28,706 bases of DNA from DATDRQ01 sp035291645 (GTDB lineage Bacteria > Chloroflexota > Anaerolineae > Anaerolineales > UBA4823), in the NCBI GenBank assembly GCA_035291645.1, contig DATDRQ010000066.1, forward strand, positions 1 to 28,706, read 5' to 3'. A model generated the notes under the pieces. That model was given only the letters and a program-made list of their open reading frames with translations, was not told the DNA's origin and ran no database searches. Positions within the stretch are counted from its first letter, which is position 1, and every line of letters starts with the position of its first letter. Position numbers and translations under genes: made by a program. Shown piece after piece: positions 7,967-17,617 of this stretch.

Positions 7967-8010
7967 TCGATAAAATGAGCGGCCCAGCCAGCAGTAGACG
8001 CCTGCGGCTG

Positions 8011-8019
8011 TGCTATAAT
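8011..8019 (+). promoter_or_regulatory. Extended -10 promoter of rpsP-khpA-rimM
   Basis: TGCTATAAT with a perfect TATAAT at 8014-8019 and the TGn extension. No clear -35 is found. Predicted start about 8026, giving a leader of about 145 nt that contains a 16-nt tandem repeat (8068-8099), long enough for ribosomal-protein leader regulation. Confidence 0.55.
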
Positions 8020-8067
8020 AGATCGGTTCGAACGCTGAGCTGCACCGGAGGTCGCGCGCATCCTTCC

Positions 8068-8104
8068 GCGCCCGCATTCTTCTGCGCCCGCATTCTTCTG
8101 CGCC
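8068..8104 (+). repeat. 16-nt tandem repeat in the rpsP leader
   Basis: Two perfect copies of GCGCCCGCATTCTTCT (8068-8083 and 8084-8099), followed by the first five bases of a third (8100-8104) and preceded by a degenerate copy (GCGCGCATCCTTCC, from about 8054). Probably a slipped-strand duplication in the transcribed leader. It is C/U-rich and unlikely to fold strongly on its own. Confidence 0.7.
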
Positions 8105-8170
8105 CCCTCCCCTCCTGGTTGTCCGCCCGGCAACACAACTTAGAAACCTTACTGAAGGAGACCACGTTCT

Positions 8171-8548
8171 ATGGTTCGTATTCGTTTACGCCGTGTCGGT
8201 GCAAAAAAGCAGCCCAGTTACCGCATCGTCGCCACCGAGAAAGAAAGCCCGCGGGATGGGCGTTTCCTGGAGGTCCTTGGTTTTTACAATCCACGCAGCG
8301 AGCCGGCTACCCTGCAGTTAGAGGAAGCCCGCATCTTCGACTGGATGAGCAAAGGTGCCCAGCCGAGCGATTCCGTCCGCCAGCTGTTCCAGTCCGCCGG
8401 ACTGCTCGACCGCTTCGAGCGCTTCAAGAAAGGCGAAGCAGTCGAGGCCTTGCTGACAGAAACCGGTGTAGCCGCCGAAAGCGCAGAGACCAGCCAGCCG
8501 ACGCCAGCTGGCAAGGCAAAACCCAGGGTTTCGCCGCCCGAAAACTAA
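8171..8548 (+). CDS. rpsP: 30S ribosomal protein S16
   Basis: A 125-residue protein. The first ~80 residues are classical S16 (MVRIRLRRVGAKKQPSYRI, then DGRFLEVLGFYNP and WMSKGAQPSDSVRQLF). Residues ~85-125 form an Ala/Glu-rich low-complexity tail (VAAESAETSQPTPAGKAKP), a common kind of extension of S16. It binds 16S rRNA and is needed for 30S assembly. The ribosome-binding site AAGGAG lies about 8 nt before the ATG. First gene of rpsP-khpA-rimM. Confidence 0.98.
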   Translation: MVRIRLRRVGAKKQPSYRIVATEKESPRDGRFLEVLGFYNPRSEPATLQLEEARIFDWMSKGAQPSDSVRQLFQSAGLLDRFERFKKGEAVEALLTETGVAAESAETSQPTPAGKAKPRVSPPEN

Positions 8549-8630
8549 TCCTGACCGTCTGATTTCTTCGGCGAGACACCTGATTCTGCTCCCTCCTCAC
8601 TGCCTGCGAGGAATTTCAAGGAGGTAGGAC

Positions 8631-8867
8631 ATGCAGGAGTTGATCGAATATATCGCCCGCTCCCTGGTGGATGATCCGACCCAGGTCCAGGTCAGCCAGG
8701 CGCGGCGTGGTCCAACAATTGAGCTGCACTTGCACGTTGCGAAAGAGGATATGGGGCGCATCATCGGCAAGAACGGGCGCGTCGCCAACTCGATGCGAAT
8801 CCTGTTGCGCGTCGCCTCGGCTCGGGAGGGCAAGCGTGCCTCCCTGGACATCGTCGAACCCCATTGA
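8631..8867 (+). CDS. khpA: KH-domain RNA-binding protein KhpA
   Basis: A 78-residue single type-II KH domain with the GxxG loop IIGKNGR at 44-50 (GKNG 46-49). Such proteins sit between rpsP and rimM in many Gram-positive and Chloroflexota genomes, dimerise with KhpB/Jag and bind RNA, affecting cell division and RNA metabolism. A near-perfect ribosome-binding site (AAGGAGGTAGGAC before the ATG) decides the start. Its stop codon overlaps the rimM start by 4 nt (TTGA), implying coupled translation. Confidence 0.95.
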   Translation: MQELIEYIARSLVDDPTQVQVSQARRGPTIELHLHVAKEDMGRIIGKNGRVANSMRILLRVASAREGKRASLDIVEPH

Positions 8868-9433
8868 GCCCGCGCCAATCCCCACCCGATCCGCAATCGA
8901 GACCAGGCTCGCCTTCACCCGGCGAGCCTGTCTTCTTAGCCGTAGGCCGGCTCGGGCGCCCGCATGGTATCCACGGAGACCTGCCCCTCGAAGTCTTGAC
9001 CGACTTCCCCGAACGCCTGAAACCCGGAGTCTGGGTCTTTACCGGCCCCGACCACCGGCGAATGCGCATGGTGCGCAGCCGCCAGCACGCGGCGGGTCTC
9101 CTGGTCGCCTTCGAGGGGATCAGCACTCCCGAACAGGCTGCCGGTCTGCGCAACCAGCTGGTTTTCGTGCTGGCGGAAGACCGCCCGCCTCTCGATGAGG
9201 GCGAATATTACCACCACCAGCTGCTGGGCCTGCAGATAGTCGTGGAGGGCGGGGAGGCCATCGGCAGGCTGGCGGAGATCCTGGAGACGGGCGCCAACGA
9301 CGTCTATGTGGTGCGCTCCCCGGCCGGCGCAGAAGTGCTCTTGCCAGCAATCGACGAGGTCATCCTGGACGTCGACCTTCCTGCCGGGCAAATCCTGATC
9401 CGGCTAATCCCTGGGCTCCTTTCCGAAGACTAA
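8864..9433 (+). CDS. rimM: Ribosome maturation factor RimM
   Basis: A 189-residue protein. After a ~22-residue Pro/Ser-rich N-terminal extension comes the RimM beta-barrel (FLAVGRLGRPHGIHGDL, LTDFPERL) and then the PRC-barrel (YYHHQLLGLQIV ... GANDVYVVRSP ... LLPAIDEVILDVD). RimM binds S19 and aids 16S 3' domain maturation. The start is TTG at 8864, sharing 4 nt with the khpA stop; no better start is visible downstream, and the overlap supports it. TrmD and rplS, often next in this operon, are absent here: the operon ends after rimM. Confidence 0.95.
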   Translation: MSPRQSPPDPQSRPGSPSPGEPVFLAVGRLGRPHGIHGDLPLEVLTDFPERLKPGVWVFTGPDHRRMRMVRSRQHAAGLLVAFEGISTPEQAAGLRNQLVFVLAEDRPPLDEGEYYHHQLLGLQIVVEGGEAIGRLAEILETGANDVYVVRSPAGAEVLLPAIDEVILDVDLPAGQILIRLIPGLLSED

Positions 9434-9690
9434 GGGTCTGTTATACCTTAGAACGATGCTTTTTGTAACGACTTCATCGTTAACTCCCGGAACGACAGAA
9501 GTCGTCAATACGGTTTCAATAATCGAGAATTCGTATAATAATTGGACCCACCAGGTTAGCAACATTTCGCTCGATTCTATTGCTTTACCCCTTCGCTTAT
9601 AACTCTTTCATTAATTAACTTGACACACCGAAATGACCTATGGTATTCTCGCCTCTATGCAGAAGGAAAGGATTCCATTGAGGCAGAGCC
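9434..9690. other. 257-nt intergenic region with overlapping inverted repeats (rimM-dprA)
   Basis: Two perfect inverted repeats share a base and so cannot form together: AACGATG 9452-9458 with CATCGTT 9475-9481, and ACGACTTC 9468-9475 with GAAGTCGT 9498-9505. Neither is followed by a T run. Further on is an isolated TATAAT (9534-9539) without a -35, then the dprA promoter (9620-9649). This AT-richer stretch probably ends the rimM operon and may hold a regulatory structure. Confidence 0.4.
9620..9649 (+). promoter_or_regulatory. Promoter of dprA
   Basis: -35 TTGACA (9620-9625, perfect), 18-nt spacer, extended -10 TGGTATTCT (9641-9649). Predicted start about 9656, 35 nt before the dprA start codon. 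Confidence 0.7.
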
Positions 9691-10806
9691 GTGAAAGATA
9701 AACCCGAATATTGGGTAGCATTCTCGATGGTGCGCGGCATCGGCGCCGTCCGCTTCCAGGCCTTACTCGACTACTTTGGCGATCCTCAGGTCGCCTGGCA
9801 CGCCCCGGCTGACGCCCTGCGCGCCGCCGGGTTGGGCGAAAAGATCGTCCAAAACCTGGTGCAGCTACGGGCCGACCTATCACCGGAGAAAGCCTTGGAA
9901 CGCGTCCAGAAGCTGGGCATCACTGTCCTGACCCTGCGGGATGAACGCTACCCACGCCGCCTGAAGGAGATCGACCAGCCTCCCCCAGTTCTGTACATGC
10001 GCGGCGAGCTGCTTCCCGAGGATGTTTGGGCAGTTGCCGTTGTCGGCACCCGCCGGGTAACACCTTATGGACGGCAGGTCGCAGAAGAAGTCGCCGCCCT
10101 GCTGGCGCGCAACGGGGTGACGGTGATCAGCGGCCTGGCCCGGGGTGTGGATGGCATCGCCCACCAGGCCGCGCTCCACGCAGGTGGGCGCACGCTGGCG
10201 GTGCTCGGCAATGGATTAGATCAAATCTACCCGCCGGAGAACCGCCGCCTGGCGGAGCAGATCCAGGCCCAGGGCGCGCTGATCAGCGATTACCCTCCCG
10301 GCACGCCGCCCGACGCGGCTAACTTCCCGGCGCGCAACCGCCTGATCTCCGGGCTCTCCCTGGCGGTGGTCGTGGTGGAAGCTGGCAAGACCAGCGGCGC
10401 GTTGATAACGGCGACCTTCGCCGCCGAACAGGGGCGCGAGGTATTCGCCGTCCCCGGCAACATCACCGCTCCGCAGAGCCAGGGGACAAACCGCCTGATC
10501 TTCGACGGCGCCCGGCCCCTGCTCGACCCGCACGAGATCCTGGAAGTCCTGGAATTGACCCAGGTACCCGAGCAGAGCGCCGCCCGGGTCGTCCTTCCGG
10601 CGGATGCGCTGGAAGCGCAGCTGTTCGAAACCCTGGGTGCGGAGCCGCTCCATATCGACGAAATCCGCGCCCGCACCGACCTGCCCATCGAGCAGGTCGC
10701 CTCCGCCCTGGCGATCATGGAGCTGAAAGGCATGGTGCGCCAGGTGGGAGGCATGAACTACGTGGCCCTGAGAGAGGCAAAAGAGGGGTATTCCGTTGGA
10801 AATTGA
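9691..10806 (+). CDS. dprA: DNA-processing protein DprA
   Basis: A 371-residue protein with the full DprA layout: N-terminal helix-hairpin-helix/SAM-like part (GIGAVRFQALLDYFG), Rossmann-like core with VVGTR (117-121), SGLARGVDG (147-155), GNGLDQIYPPEN and FPARNRLISGLS (212-223), and a C-terminal winged helix (about 305-365). It loads RecA on incoming single-stranded DNA during transformation. No competence genes are in the window. The start is GTG at 9691: it is the first possible start after an in-frame stop at 9679 and is preceded by GAGG (9680-9683). It overlaps the next gene by 11 nt. Confidence 0.95.
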   Translation: MKDKPEYWVAFSMVRGIGAVRFQALLDYFGDPQVAWHAPADALRAAGLGEKIVQNLVQLRADLSPEKALERVQKLGITVLTLRDERYPRRLKEIDQPPPVLYMRGELLPEDVWAVAVVGTRRVTPYGRQVAEEVAALLARNGVTVISGLARGVDGIAHQAALHAGGRTLAVLGNGLDQIYPPENRRLAEQIQAQGALISDYPPGTPPDAANFPARNRLISGLSLAVVVVEAGKTSGALITATFAAEQGREVFAVPGNITAPQSQGTNRLIFDGARPLLDPHEILEVLELTQVPEQSAARVVLPADALEAQLFETLGAEPLHIDEIRARTDLPIEQVASALAIMELKGMVRQVGGMNYVALREAKEGYSVGN

Positions 10807-11902
10807 GTCGTCATACTTGGATCATTATTACGCCGTGATCATGGCGGGCGGGGGCGGCACGCGCTTGTGGCCGCTCTCGCGCCAGACCCGCCCCAAGCAG
10901 ATGCTGCGCCTGATCGACGAGCACAGCCTGTTCCAGACCTCCGTGATCCGTCTGGAGCAGCTTTTCCCGGTTGAACGCATCCTGGTCGTTACCGTCGAGG
11001 ATCAGATCCTGGAGCTGTCCGCGCAGTGCCCGGGGATCCCGACGGACAACTACCTGATCGAACCCCTGCCGCGCGGCACGGCTTCCGTCGTCGGGCTGGC
11101 GGCAGCCGCCCTGCATGCGAGAGATCCCCAGGCGGTCATGGCTGTGCTGACCTCCGACCATTTCATCGGCAACGAGCCTGGCTTCCGCCACCTGCTGCGC
11201 GCCGCCCTGGAGGTCGCCTTGGATGGCTACCTGGTCACGCTTGGGATCAGCCCTACCTTCCCCGCAACCGGGTACGGTTACATCCAGCAGGGCGAATTCC
11301 TGGGCACCTACCGCAACGAGCGGGTTTTCCGGACGCTGCGCTTCAAGGAGAAGCCCGATGACGTCCAGTCTCAGCAGATGCTCGAATCCGGCGACCACAC
11401 CTGGAACTCCGGCATGTTCGTCTGGCGGGTCGACCGGATCCTGGATGAGTTCGCCCGGCAGATGCCCGACTTGTATGCAACCCTTCAGGAGATCATGCGC
11501 GAGTGGGACGCACCCACCCGGCAGGCATGTATCGAGCGCCTGTGGCCTCAAATCGTGCCCGAGACGATCGATTACGGGATCATGGAGGGCGCCCGCCAGG
11601 TGGCGGTGATCCCTGCCGGCAAGCTACGCTGGAGCGATGTGGGCAGCTGGGATTCACTCTTCGACGTGCTCTCTGCCGACCAGGCAGGCAACATCGTCAT
11701 GGGCGGACAGCACGTTGGCCTGGATACGAATAATTCGCTGGTGTACGTCGACCAGGAACACCGGCTGATCGTCACCATCGGGGTAGAAGACCTGATCGTG
11801 GTGGATACCGGCGACGTGCTGCTGGTCTGCCGTAAAGACCAGGCGCAGAAAGTTCGCCAGGTGGTGACCCAGCTGAAGGAAGCCGGGCAAAGTTATCTTT
11901 AG
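10796..11902 (+). CDS. manC: Mannose-1-phosphate guanylyltransferase
   Basis: A 368-residue nucleotidyltransferase. The GTP-binding signature GGGGTRLWPLSR is at 18-29 with the catalytic-region Lys34 (RPKQ), then FKEKPD, WNSGMF and IDYGIME. It forms GDP-mannose from mannose-1-phosphate and GTP for glycan or glycolipid synthesis. It lacks the C-terminal isomerase domain of bifunctional ManC and matches the short single-function type. The TTG start at 10796 has AGAGGGG about 8 nt upstream and lies inside dprA, so it is translated as an operon with dprA. An alternative start near residue 16 (ATG) would remove the beta-strand before the signature and is unlikely. Confidence 0.92.
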   Translation: MEIESSYLDHYYAVIMAGGGGTRLWPLSRQTRPKQMLRLIDEHSLFQTSVIRLEQLFPVERILVVTVEDQILELSAQCPGIPTDNYLIEPLPRGTASVVGLAAAALHARDPQAVMAVLTSDHFIGNEPGFRHLLRAALEVALDGYLVTLGISPTFPATGYGYIQQGEFLGTYRNERVFRTLRFKEKPDDVQSQQMLESGDHTWNSGMFVWRVDRILDEFARQMPDLYATLQEIMREWDAPTRQACIERLWPQIVPETIDYGIMEGARQVAVIPAGKLRWSDVGSWDSLFDVLSADQAGNIVMGGQHVGLDTNNSLVYVDQEHRLIVTIGVEDLIVVDTGDVLLVCRKDQAQKVRQVVTQLKEAGQSYL

Positions 11903-11924
11903 GATCTTTGCAGAAGGAGTTACC

Positions 11925-14243
<2,319 letters not shown>

Positions 14244-14301
14244 GTGTTTCGCTGAAATTAACAGGAATTCAACGGCACGTATGCACCCGGCGAAACCTTA
14301 G

Positions 14302-14353
14302 GTTTGGTTGAAAGTTATTGTGCAACATAATTGCCCATAACTTTCAACCAAAC
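14302..14353. repeat. 17-bp perfect inverted repeat downstream of topA
   Basis: Left arm GTTTGGTTGAAAGTTAT (14302-14318) and its exact reverse complement (14337-14353), with an 18-nt loop. It is A/T-rich compared with the flanking genes. Neither side has a T run, so it is not a textbook intrinsic terminator. It could be a Rho-independent-like transcript end, an mRNA 3' stabiliser, or the remnant of a small mobile element. The rest of the topA-to-14482 gap also contains GTTTCGC (14246-14252) repeated inversely at 14290-14296. Confidence 0.75.
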
Positions 14354-14413
14354 ACATAGCCGCCAGGCGCGAGTCTTGCACGCTGAAACGATGAGGTGTA
14401 TTTTGTACTTTTG

Positions 14414-14422
14414 TGTTAAAAT
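14414..14422 (+). promoter_or_regulatory. Extended -10 promoter of the two-TM protein gene
   Basis: TGTTAAAAT (TGn plus TAAAAT, 14417-14422) in an AT-rich stretch. No good -35. Predicted start about 14429, giving a leader of about 53 nt with GGAG before the ATG at 14482. Confidence 0.45.
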
Positions 14423-14481
14423 TTAATTTACTTTGAAAACCCAGTCCTGAGAACTCAGACCTCATCCCCGGAGTAAACCAG

Positions 14482-15486
14482 ATGGACGCATGGCGTGAGC
14501 AACTCAACAAACCCCTGTGGATCGGCATCCTCAGCTTCGTGGCCGGCCTGTTCATCGGGCTGGTCGTCCTGGGCTGGTGGTTGTGGCCGGTCCAGTGGAC
14601 GGATGCCGGCCCGGACGATCTACTCATCGATTACCAGGAAATTTACCTGCGCGACGCGATCGATTCATACACGCTCCACCAGGACGCCGCCGTTGCCCAG
14701 CAGCGCATCGCCGAAGTGGGCGAAAACGCCGACACGGTCCTGGCAGAAATCCAGGCCGATCCACAGACGCAAAATCCCCAATCCATCCAGGCCTTCATCG
14801 CCTTTGCGGGTGGTGAATCGGTCGCAGGCGTGCCCACTCCGACGCCCGGCGCGGTGGAAGAAGCGCCGGCCGGAACGACCAGCGCAGCCCGGCGCTTGCT
14901 CCCCTGGATGTGCGTCATTACCCTGCTGCTGGCGGGAGCGCTCGTCGCCGCCTTCCTGCTGCGCAACCGCTCAGACTCTCTGCGGCTGCCCACCTTACGC
15001 AAGGAAGCCCCTCCGCAGCCACAATACGTCGAGTACCCGGTGGCTGCCGAGGAAGAGCCTTCCCTCTCCCGTTTTATGACCACCTACCAGATCGGCAACG
15101 ATCTGTACGATGATTCCTTCAGCGTCGACTCTCCCTCCGGCGAGTTCCTGGGCGAGTGCGGGGTAGGCGTCTCCGAGACGATCGGCGTGGGCGAGCCGAA
15201 GCGGGTGACCGCCTTCGAAGTCTGGTTGTTCGATAAGAATGATATTCAGACCGTCACCAAGGTCTTGATGAGCCAGCACGCCTTCGAGGATGAGACCACC
15301 CGCCAGCGCCTGGCAGCCAAGGGCGAGCCAGTCCTGGCCCAACCGGGCCAGGAAATGGTCCTGGAGACCCAGACCTTGCAGCTGGTGGCGCGCGTCGTGG
15401 ATATGTCCTACGGCTCCGGCCCTCTGCCCACGGACAGCTTCTTCGACCGTATGACGCTCGACCTGGTCGTTTACCCGAAAAGTTAA
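14482..15486 (+). CDS. Conserved two-TM membrane protein of unknown function
   Basis: A 334-residue protein I cannot assign to a named family. Two membrane segments: TM1 about 12-35 and TM2 about 139-160. The 100-residue loop between them is acidic, helical and ends in a Pro/Thr linker (GVPTPTPG). TM2 is followed by RNR, suggesting a cytoplasmic C-terminal domain of about 170 residues and an extracellular loop. The C-terminal domain looks globular and beta-rich (FMTTYQIGNDLYDDSFSVDS, then EFLGECGVGVSETI and VTAFEVWLFDKND) with no catalytic motif I can identify. The ATG is preceded by GGAG at about 9 nt. It stands alone between the topA inverted repeat and a terminator. Confidence 0.8.
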   Translation: MDAWREQLNKPLWIGILSFVAGLFIGLVVLGWWLWPVQWTDAGPDDLLIDYQEIYLRDAIDSYTLHQDAAVAQQRIAEVGENADTVLAEIQADPQTQNPQSIQAFIAFAGGESVAGVPTPTPGAVEEAPAGTTSAARRLLPWMCVITLLLAGALVAAFLLRNRSDSLRLPTLRKEAPPQPQYVEYPVAAEEEPSLSRFMTTYQIGNDLYDDSFSVDSPSGEFLGECGVGVSETIGVGEPKRVTAFEVWLFDKNDIQTVTKVLMSQHAFEDETTRQRLAAKGEPVLAQPGQEMVLETQTLQLVARVVDMSYGSGPLPTDSFFDRMTLDLVVYPKS

Positions 15487-15518
15487 GCCGGATCAAGGCC
15501 GGCCCGTGATGCCAATAT

Positions 15519-15549
15519 AAACCCCCACTCCGCACGAGAGTGGGGGTTT
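15519..15549. terminator. Bidirectional intrinsic terminator
   Basis: A 12-bp perfect stem, AAACCCCCACTC (15519-15530) with GAGTGGGGGTTT (15538-15549), and a 7-nt loop. Plus strand: the stem ends in TTT. Minus strand: it is followed by TTTATATTGG. It lies between the convergent two-TM protein gene and greA, so it can serve both. Confidence 0.88.
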
Positions 15550-15588
15550 CGATTCTGTGGAACTTGTACCCTGCCAGGCAGGGCTGGA

Positions 15589-16056
15589 TTACTCGATCGC
15601 CAGGATCGTCAGGCGCACCTGGCCGTCAGGGGTCTCTGCTTCGACGGTTTCCCCCACCCTGCCACCCAGCAGCGCCGCGCCGAATGGCGATTCGTTCGAG
15701 ATACGCCCGTTGCGCGGGTCGGCTTCCTTGGCCCCCACCAGGTAGAAGGTCTCGGGGGGGAAATCCTCCTCCTGGACCGTCACCGTTGCCCCCAGGAAGA
15801 CAACTTCTTTCTTCCCGCCATCGTCCTCGACGATGATCGCATTCTGCAGCAGGTACTCCAGCTCCTGGATGCGCCCTTCCAGGAAGGCCTGGGATTCCTT
15901 GGCCGCGTGGTAATCGGCGTTTTCGGACAGGTCACCCATCTGGATCGCAGAACGCAGGCGCCTGGCGATATCCTCTCGTTCCGGGCCTTTAAGATGTATT
16001 AATTCTCGCCGCAGGCGCTCCGCACCTTCGGCGGTCAGATACTGTTGTTCACCCAT
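15589..16056 (-). CDS. greA: Transcription elongation factor GreA
   Basis: A 155-residue GreA: N-terminal coiled coil with the acidic tip motif GDLSENADYHAAKE (41-54; Asp42 and Glu45 are the residues that position the second metal in RNA polymerase), then the C-terminal FKBP-like domain (VFLGATVTV ... ISNESPFGAALLG). It rescues backtracked polymerase by stimulating transcript cleavage. GGAG lies about 8 nt before the ATG and TATAAT lies 23 nt upstream, so it has its own promoter. It ends 39 nt from the shared terminator. Confidence 0.97.
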   Translation of the reverse strand: MGEQQYLTAEGAERLRRELIHLKGPEREDIARRLRSAIQMGDLSENADYHAAKESQAFLEGRIQELEYLLQNAIIVEDDGGKKEVVFLGATVTVQEEDFPPETFYLVGAKEADPRNGRISNESPFGAALLGGRVGETVEAETPDGQVRLTILAIE

Positions 16057-16079
16057 AAATTTACTCCGAATAGGCCTGT

Positions 16080-16085
16080 ATTATA
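16080..16085 (-). promoter_or_regulatory. -10 box of greA
   Basis: A perfect TATAAT on the minus strand, with a predicted start about 16-17 nt before the ATG at 16056. The -35 region (around 16103-16108) is not consensus. Confidence 0.5.
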
Positions 16086-16166
16086 CCTGATCGTCCCCCC
16101 GGCTCGCAGCTTATCCTTCGCCAGTTGTCTTCGTCAGACTAAAGTCTCGACTCCGGCTATTAACCA

Positions 16167-16198
16167 GGATTGGAGGTTTACCTCCCAACCACGTTGGG
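16167..16198. other. Overlapping hairpins between dgt and greA
   Basis: Stem 1: GGATTGGAGG (16167-16176) with CCTCCCAACC (16181-16190), tetraloop TTTA, one bulge. Stem 2: CCCAAC (16184-16189) with GTTGGG (16193-16198), 3-nt loop. They share 16184-16189 and exclude one another. No T run follows on either strand. It may be a weak terminator for dgt or a regulatory switch. Confidence 0.35.
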
Positions 16199-16246
16199 CA
16201 GGATGCTGGAAGCCGACCGCGATGGCTTCCTAACCTGGGCGCCACC

Positions 16247-17398
16247 TTACGGCAGCCGGCTGGGGTCGAACAGGCGGGCGTGCTCATCCAAGGCAAACCG
16301 GTCGGTCATCCCGGCGATGTAATCGCACACCGTGCGCTCCAGACCGCGCGCCTCGATCGAGGTTTGTACGTGGTCGGGCAGCATGGTGGGTTCGGTAACG
16401 TACGCCTGGAACAGGTCGCTGATGATCCGCTCTGCCTTCACCTGCATGCGCACGACCCGGTAATGCCGGTACAGATGGGCGTACAGGAAATCCTTCGTCT
16501 GGCGGTTGCGCCGGTACATGTCCTCGCTGAAGCTGATCACGTTGAACGGCAGGCGCTGCAGATCCTCGGCCGAGCGCACTCCGCTCTCGCGCAGCTGGAA
16601 GGAAGTTGTGGTCACCAAGTCGGTGACCTCCAGGCCGATCAGGCGGCGGATCAGGCGGTGGCGGGTCAGGTCATCCAGCTGCGCGCCGCGCCAGCCGATG
16701 CTCTCGACCAAGATCTCCCAAAGCGTGATGCCTTCCAGCATAGCGGGGGTGATCATCCCGGAACGCAGCCCATCGTCCAGGTCGTGGGCGGTGTAAGCCA
16801 GCTCGTCGGCGGCGTTGGCGATCTGCGCTTCCAGGTGACCGCGCAGCTCGGGGTTGAAATCGGACGCATCGGCGATGTCGTACTCCGATTCGTGCTTGAC
16901 GATGCCCTCGCGCGCTTCCCAGGTCAAATTCAAGCCGAGGAAGTCCGGGTAGCGGTGCTCCAGTTCGGTCACGATGCGCAGGGACTGCTTGTTGTGGTCA
17001 AAACCGCCGTGGTCCTTCATCAGCCGGGAGAGCGCCACCTCCCCGGAATGGCCGAACGGGGAGTGCCCCAGGTCGTGTGCCAGGCAGATCGCTTCCTCCA
17101 GGTCTTCGTTGGCGCCCAGGGCGCGGGCGATGGTGCGCCCGATCTGCGCCACTTCCAGGGTGTGCGTCAGGCGGGTGCGGTAGTAATCCCCCTCGTGGAT
17201 GATGAAGACCTGGGTCTTGTACTCCAGGCGGCGGAAGGCGGTGGTGTGCAGGATGCGATCCCGGTCGCGCTGGAAGGCCGTGCGGTACTCCGGCTCGTCT
17301 TCCGGGTAGGCGCGGCCGCGGGTGTCCTTGCTGTGGGAAGCGTAGGGCGCCAGGTCCTGCGCTTCCTGCGCTTCGAGCTGCTCACGGGTATAGTACAT
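16247..17398 (-). CDS. dgt: Deoxyguanosinetriphosphate triphosphohydrolase-like protein (HD domain)
   Basis: A 383-residue dNTPase. N-terminal signature AFQRDRDRILHTTAFRRLEYKTQV (41-64), then the HD-domain metal ligands His79 (LTHTLEVAQIGRTIAR), His108-Asp109 (CLAHDLGHSPFGHSGE) and an Asp in AYTAHDLDDGL. The length matches the shorter dGTPase-like group rather than E. coli Dgt. It hydrolyses dNTPs to deoxynucleoside and triphosphate, controlling dNTP pools. The start at 17398 has no clear ribosome-binding site. The 239-nt gap upstream contains a REP-like palindrome. Confidence 0.93.
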   Translation of the reverse strand: MYYTREQLEAQEAQDLAPYASHSKDTRGRAYPEDEPEYRTAFQRDRDRILHTTAFRRLEYKTQVFIIHEGDYYRTRLTHTLEVAQIGRTIARALGANEDLEEAICLAHDLGHSPFGHSGEVALSRLMKDHGGFDHNKQSLRIVTELEHRYPDFLGLNLTWEAREGIVKHESEYDIADASDFNPELRGHLEAQIANAADELAYTAHDLDDGLRSGMITPAMLEGITLWEILVESIGWRGAQLDDLTRHRLIRRLIGLEVTDLVTTTSFQLRESGVRSAEDLQRLPFNVISFSEDMYRRNRQTKDFLYAHLYRHYRVVRMQVKAERIISDLFQAYVTEPTMLPDHVQTSIEARGLERTVCDYIAGMTDRFALDEHARLFDPSRLP

Positions 17399-17494
17399 GG
17401 CTGTGATCGTTCAGTTAGAGATTGGAGATTTTTGACTTCTGACGGTCGCTATTGTGGTCGATCGAAGGTTATTCGAAGCCATCCATGCTCGAGA

Positions 17495-17554
17495 TGTCAT
17501 TTTGAGGAGCGAAGCGACGAAGAATCTAGATCCTTCGCTTCGCTCAGGATGACA
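17495..17554. repeat. REP-like 60-nt imperfect palindrome
   Basis: Begins TGTCATTTTGAGGAGCGAAG and ends CTTCGCTCAGGATGACA; the two halves pair, with short interruptions, around 17525. The termini are TGTCA and TGACA. The same kind of element (GGAGCGAAGCGACGAAGAATC plus its complement) recurs in many bacterial genomes and, read through, gives the peptide RSFASLRMT. It is probably a non-autonomous REP/MITE-type repeat that has landed in the dgt leader. Confidence 0.75.
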
Positions 17555-17617
17555 GACGCTCAGCATGAAATTAAGCTGTCCAGAGACCTTCCAAACAAAT
17601 GCTTAGCAGAGAAATAA

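Noticed and set aside
7054..8136. A 360-residue minus-strand open frame opposite ffh
   Set aside because: Low-complexity Arg/Ser-rich translation, exactly antisense to Ffh, no ribosome-binding site or domain.
9534..9539. An isolated TATAAT as the main dprA promoter
   Set aside because: No -35 at a usable distance; the TTGACA/TGGTATTCT pair nearer the gene is far better.
14302..14353. The 17-bp inverted repeat as an intrinsic terminator of topA
   Set aside because: No T run on either side and a long 18-nt loop; kept as an unexplained repeat instead.
16280..17617. A 445-residue plus-strand open frame opposite dgt
   Set aside because: It is the antisense of a clear HD-domain dGTPase in GC-rich DNA, has no motif, and ends in the translated REP-like repeat (RSFASLRMT).
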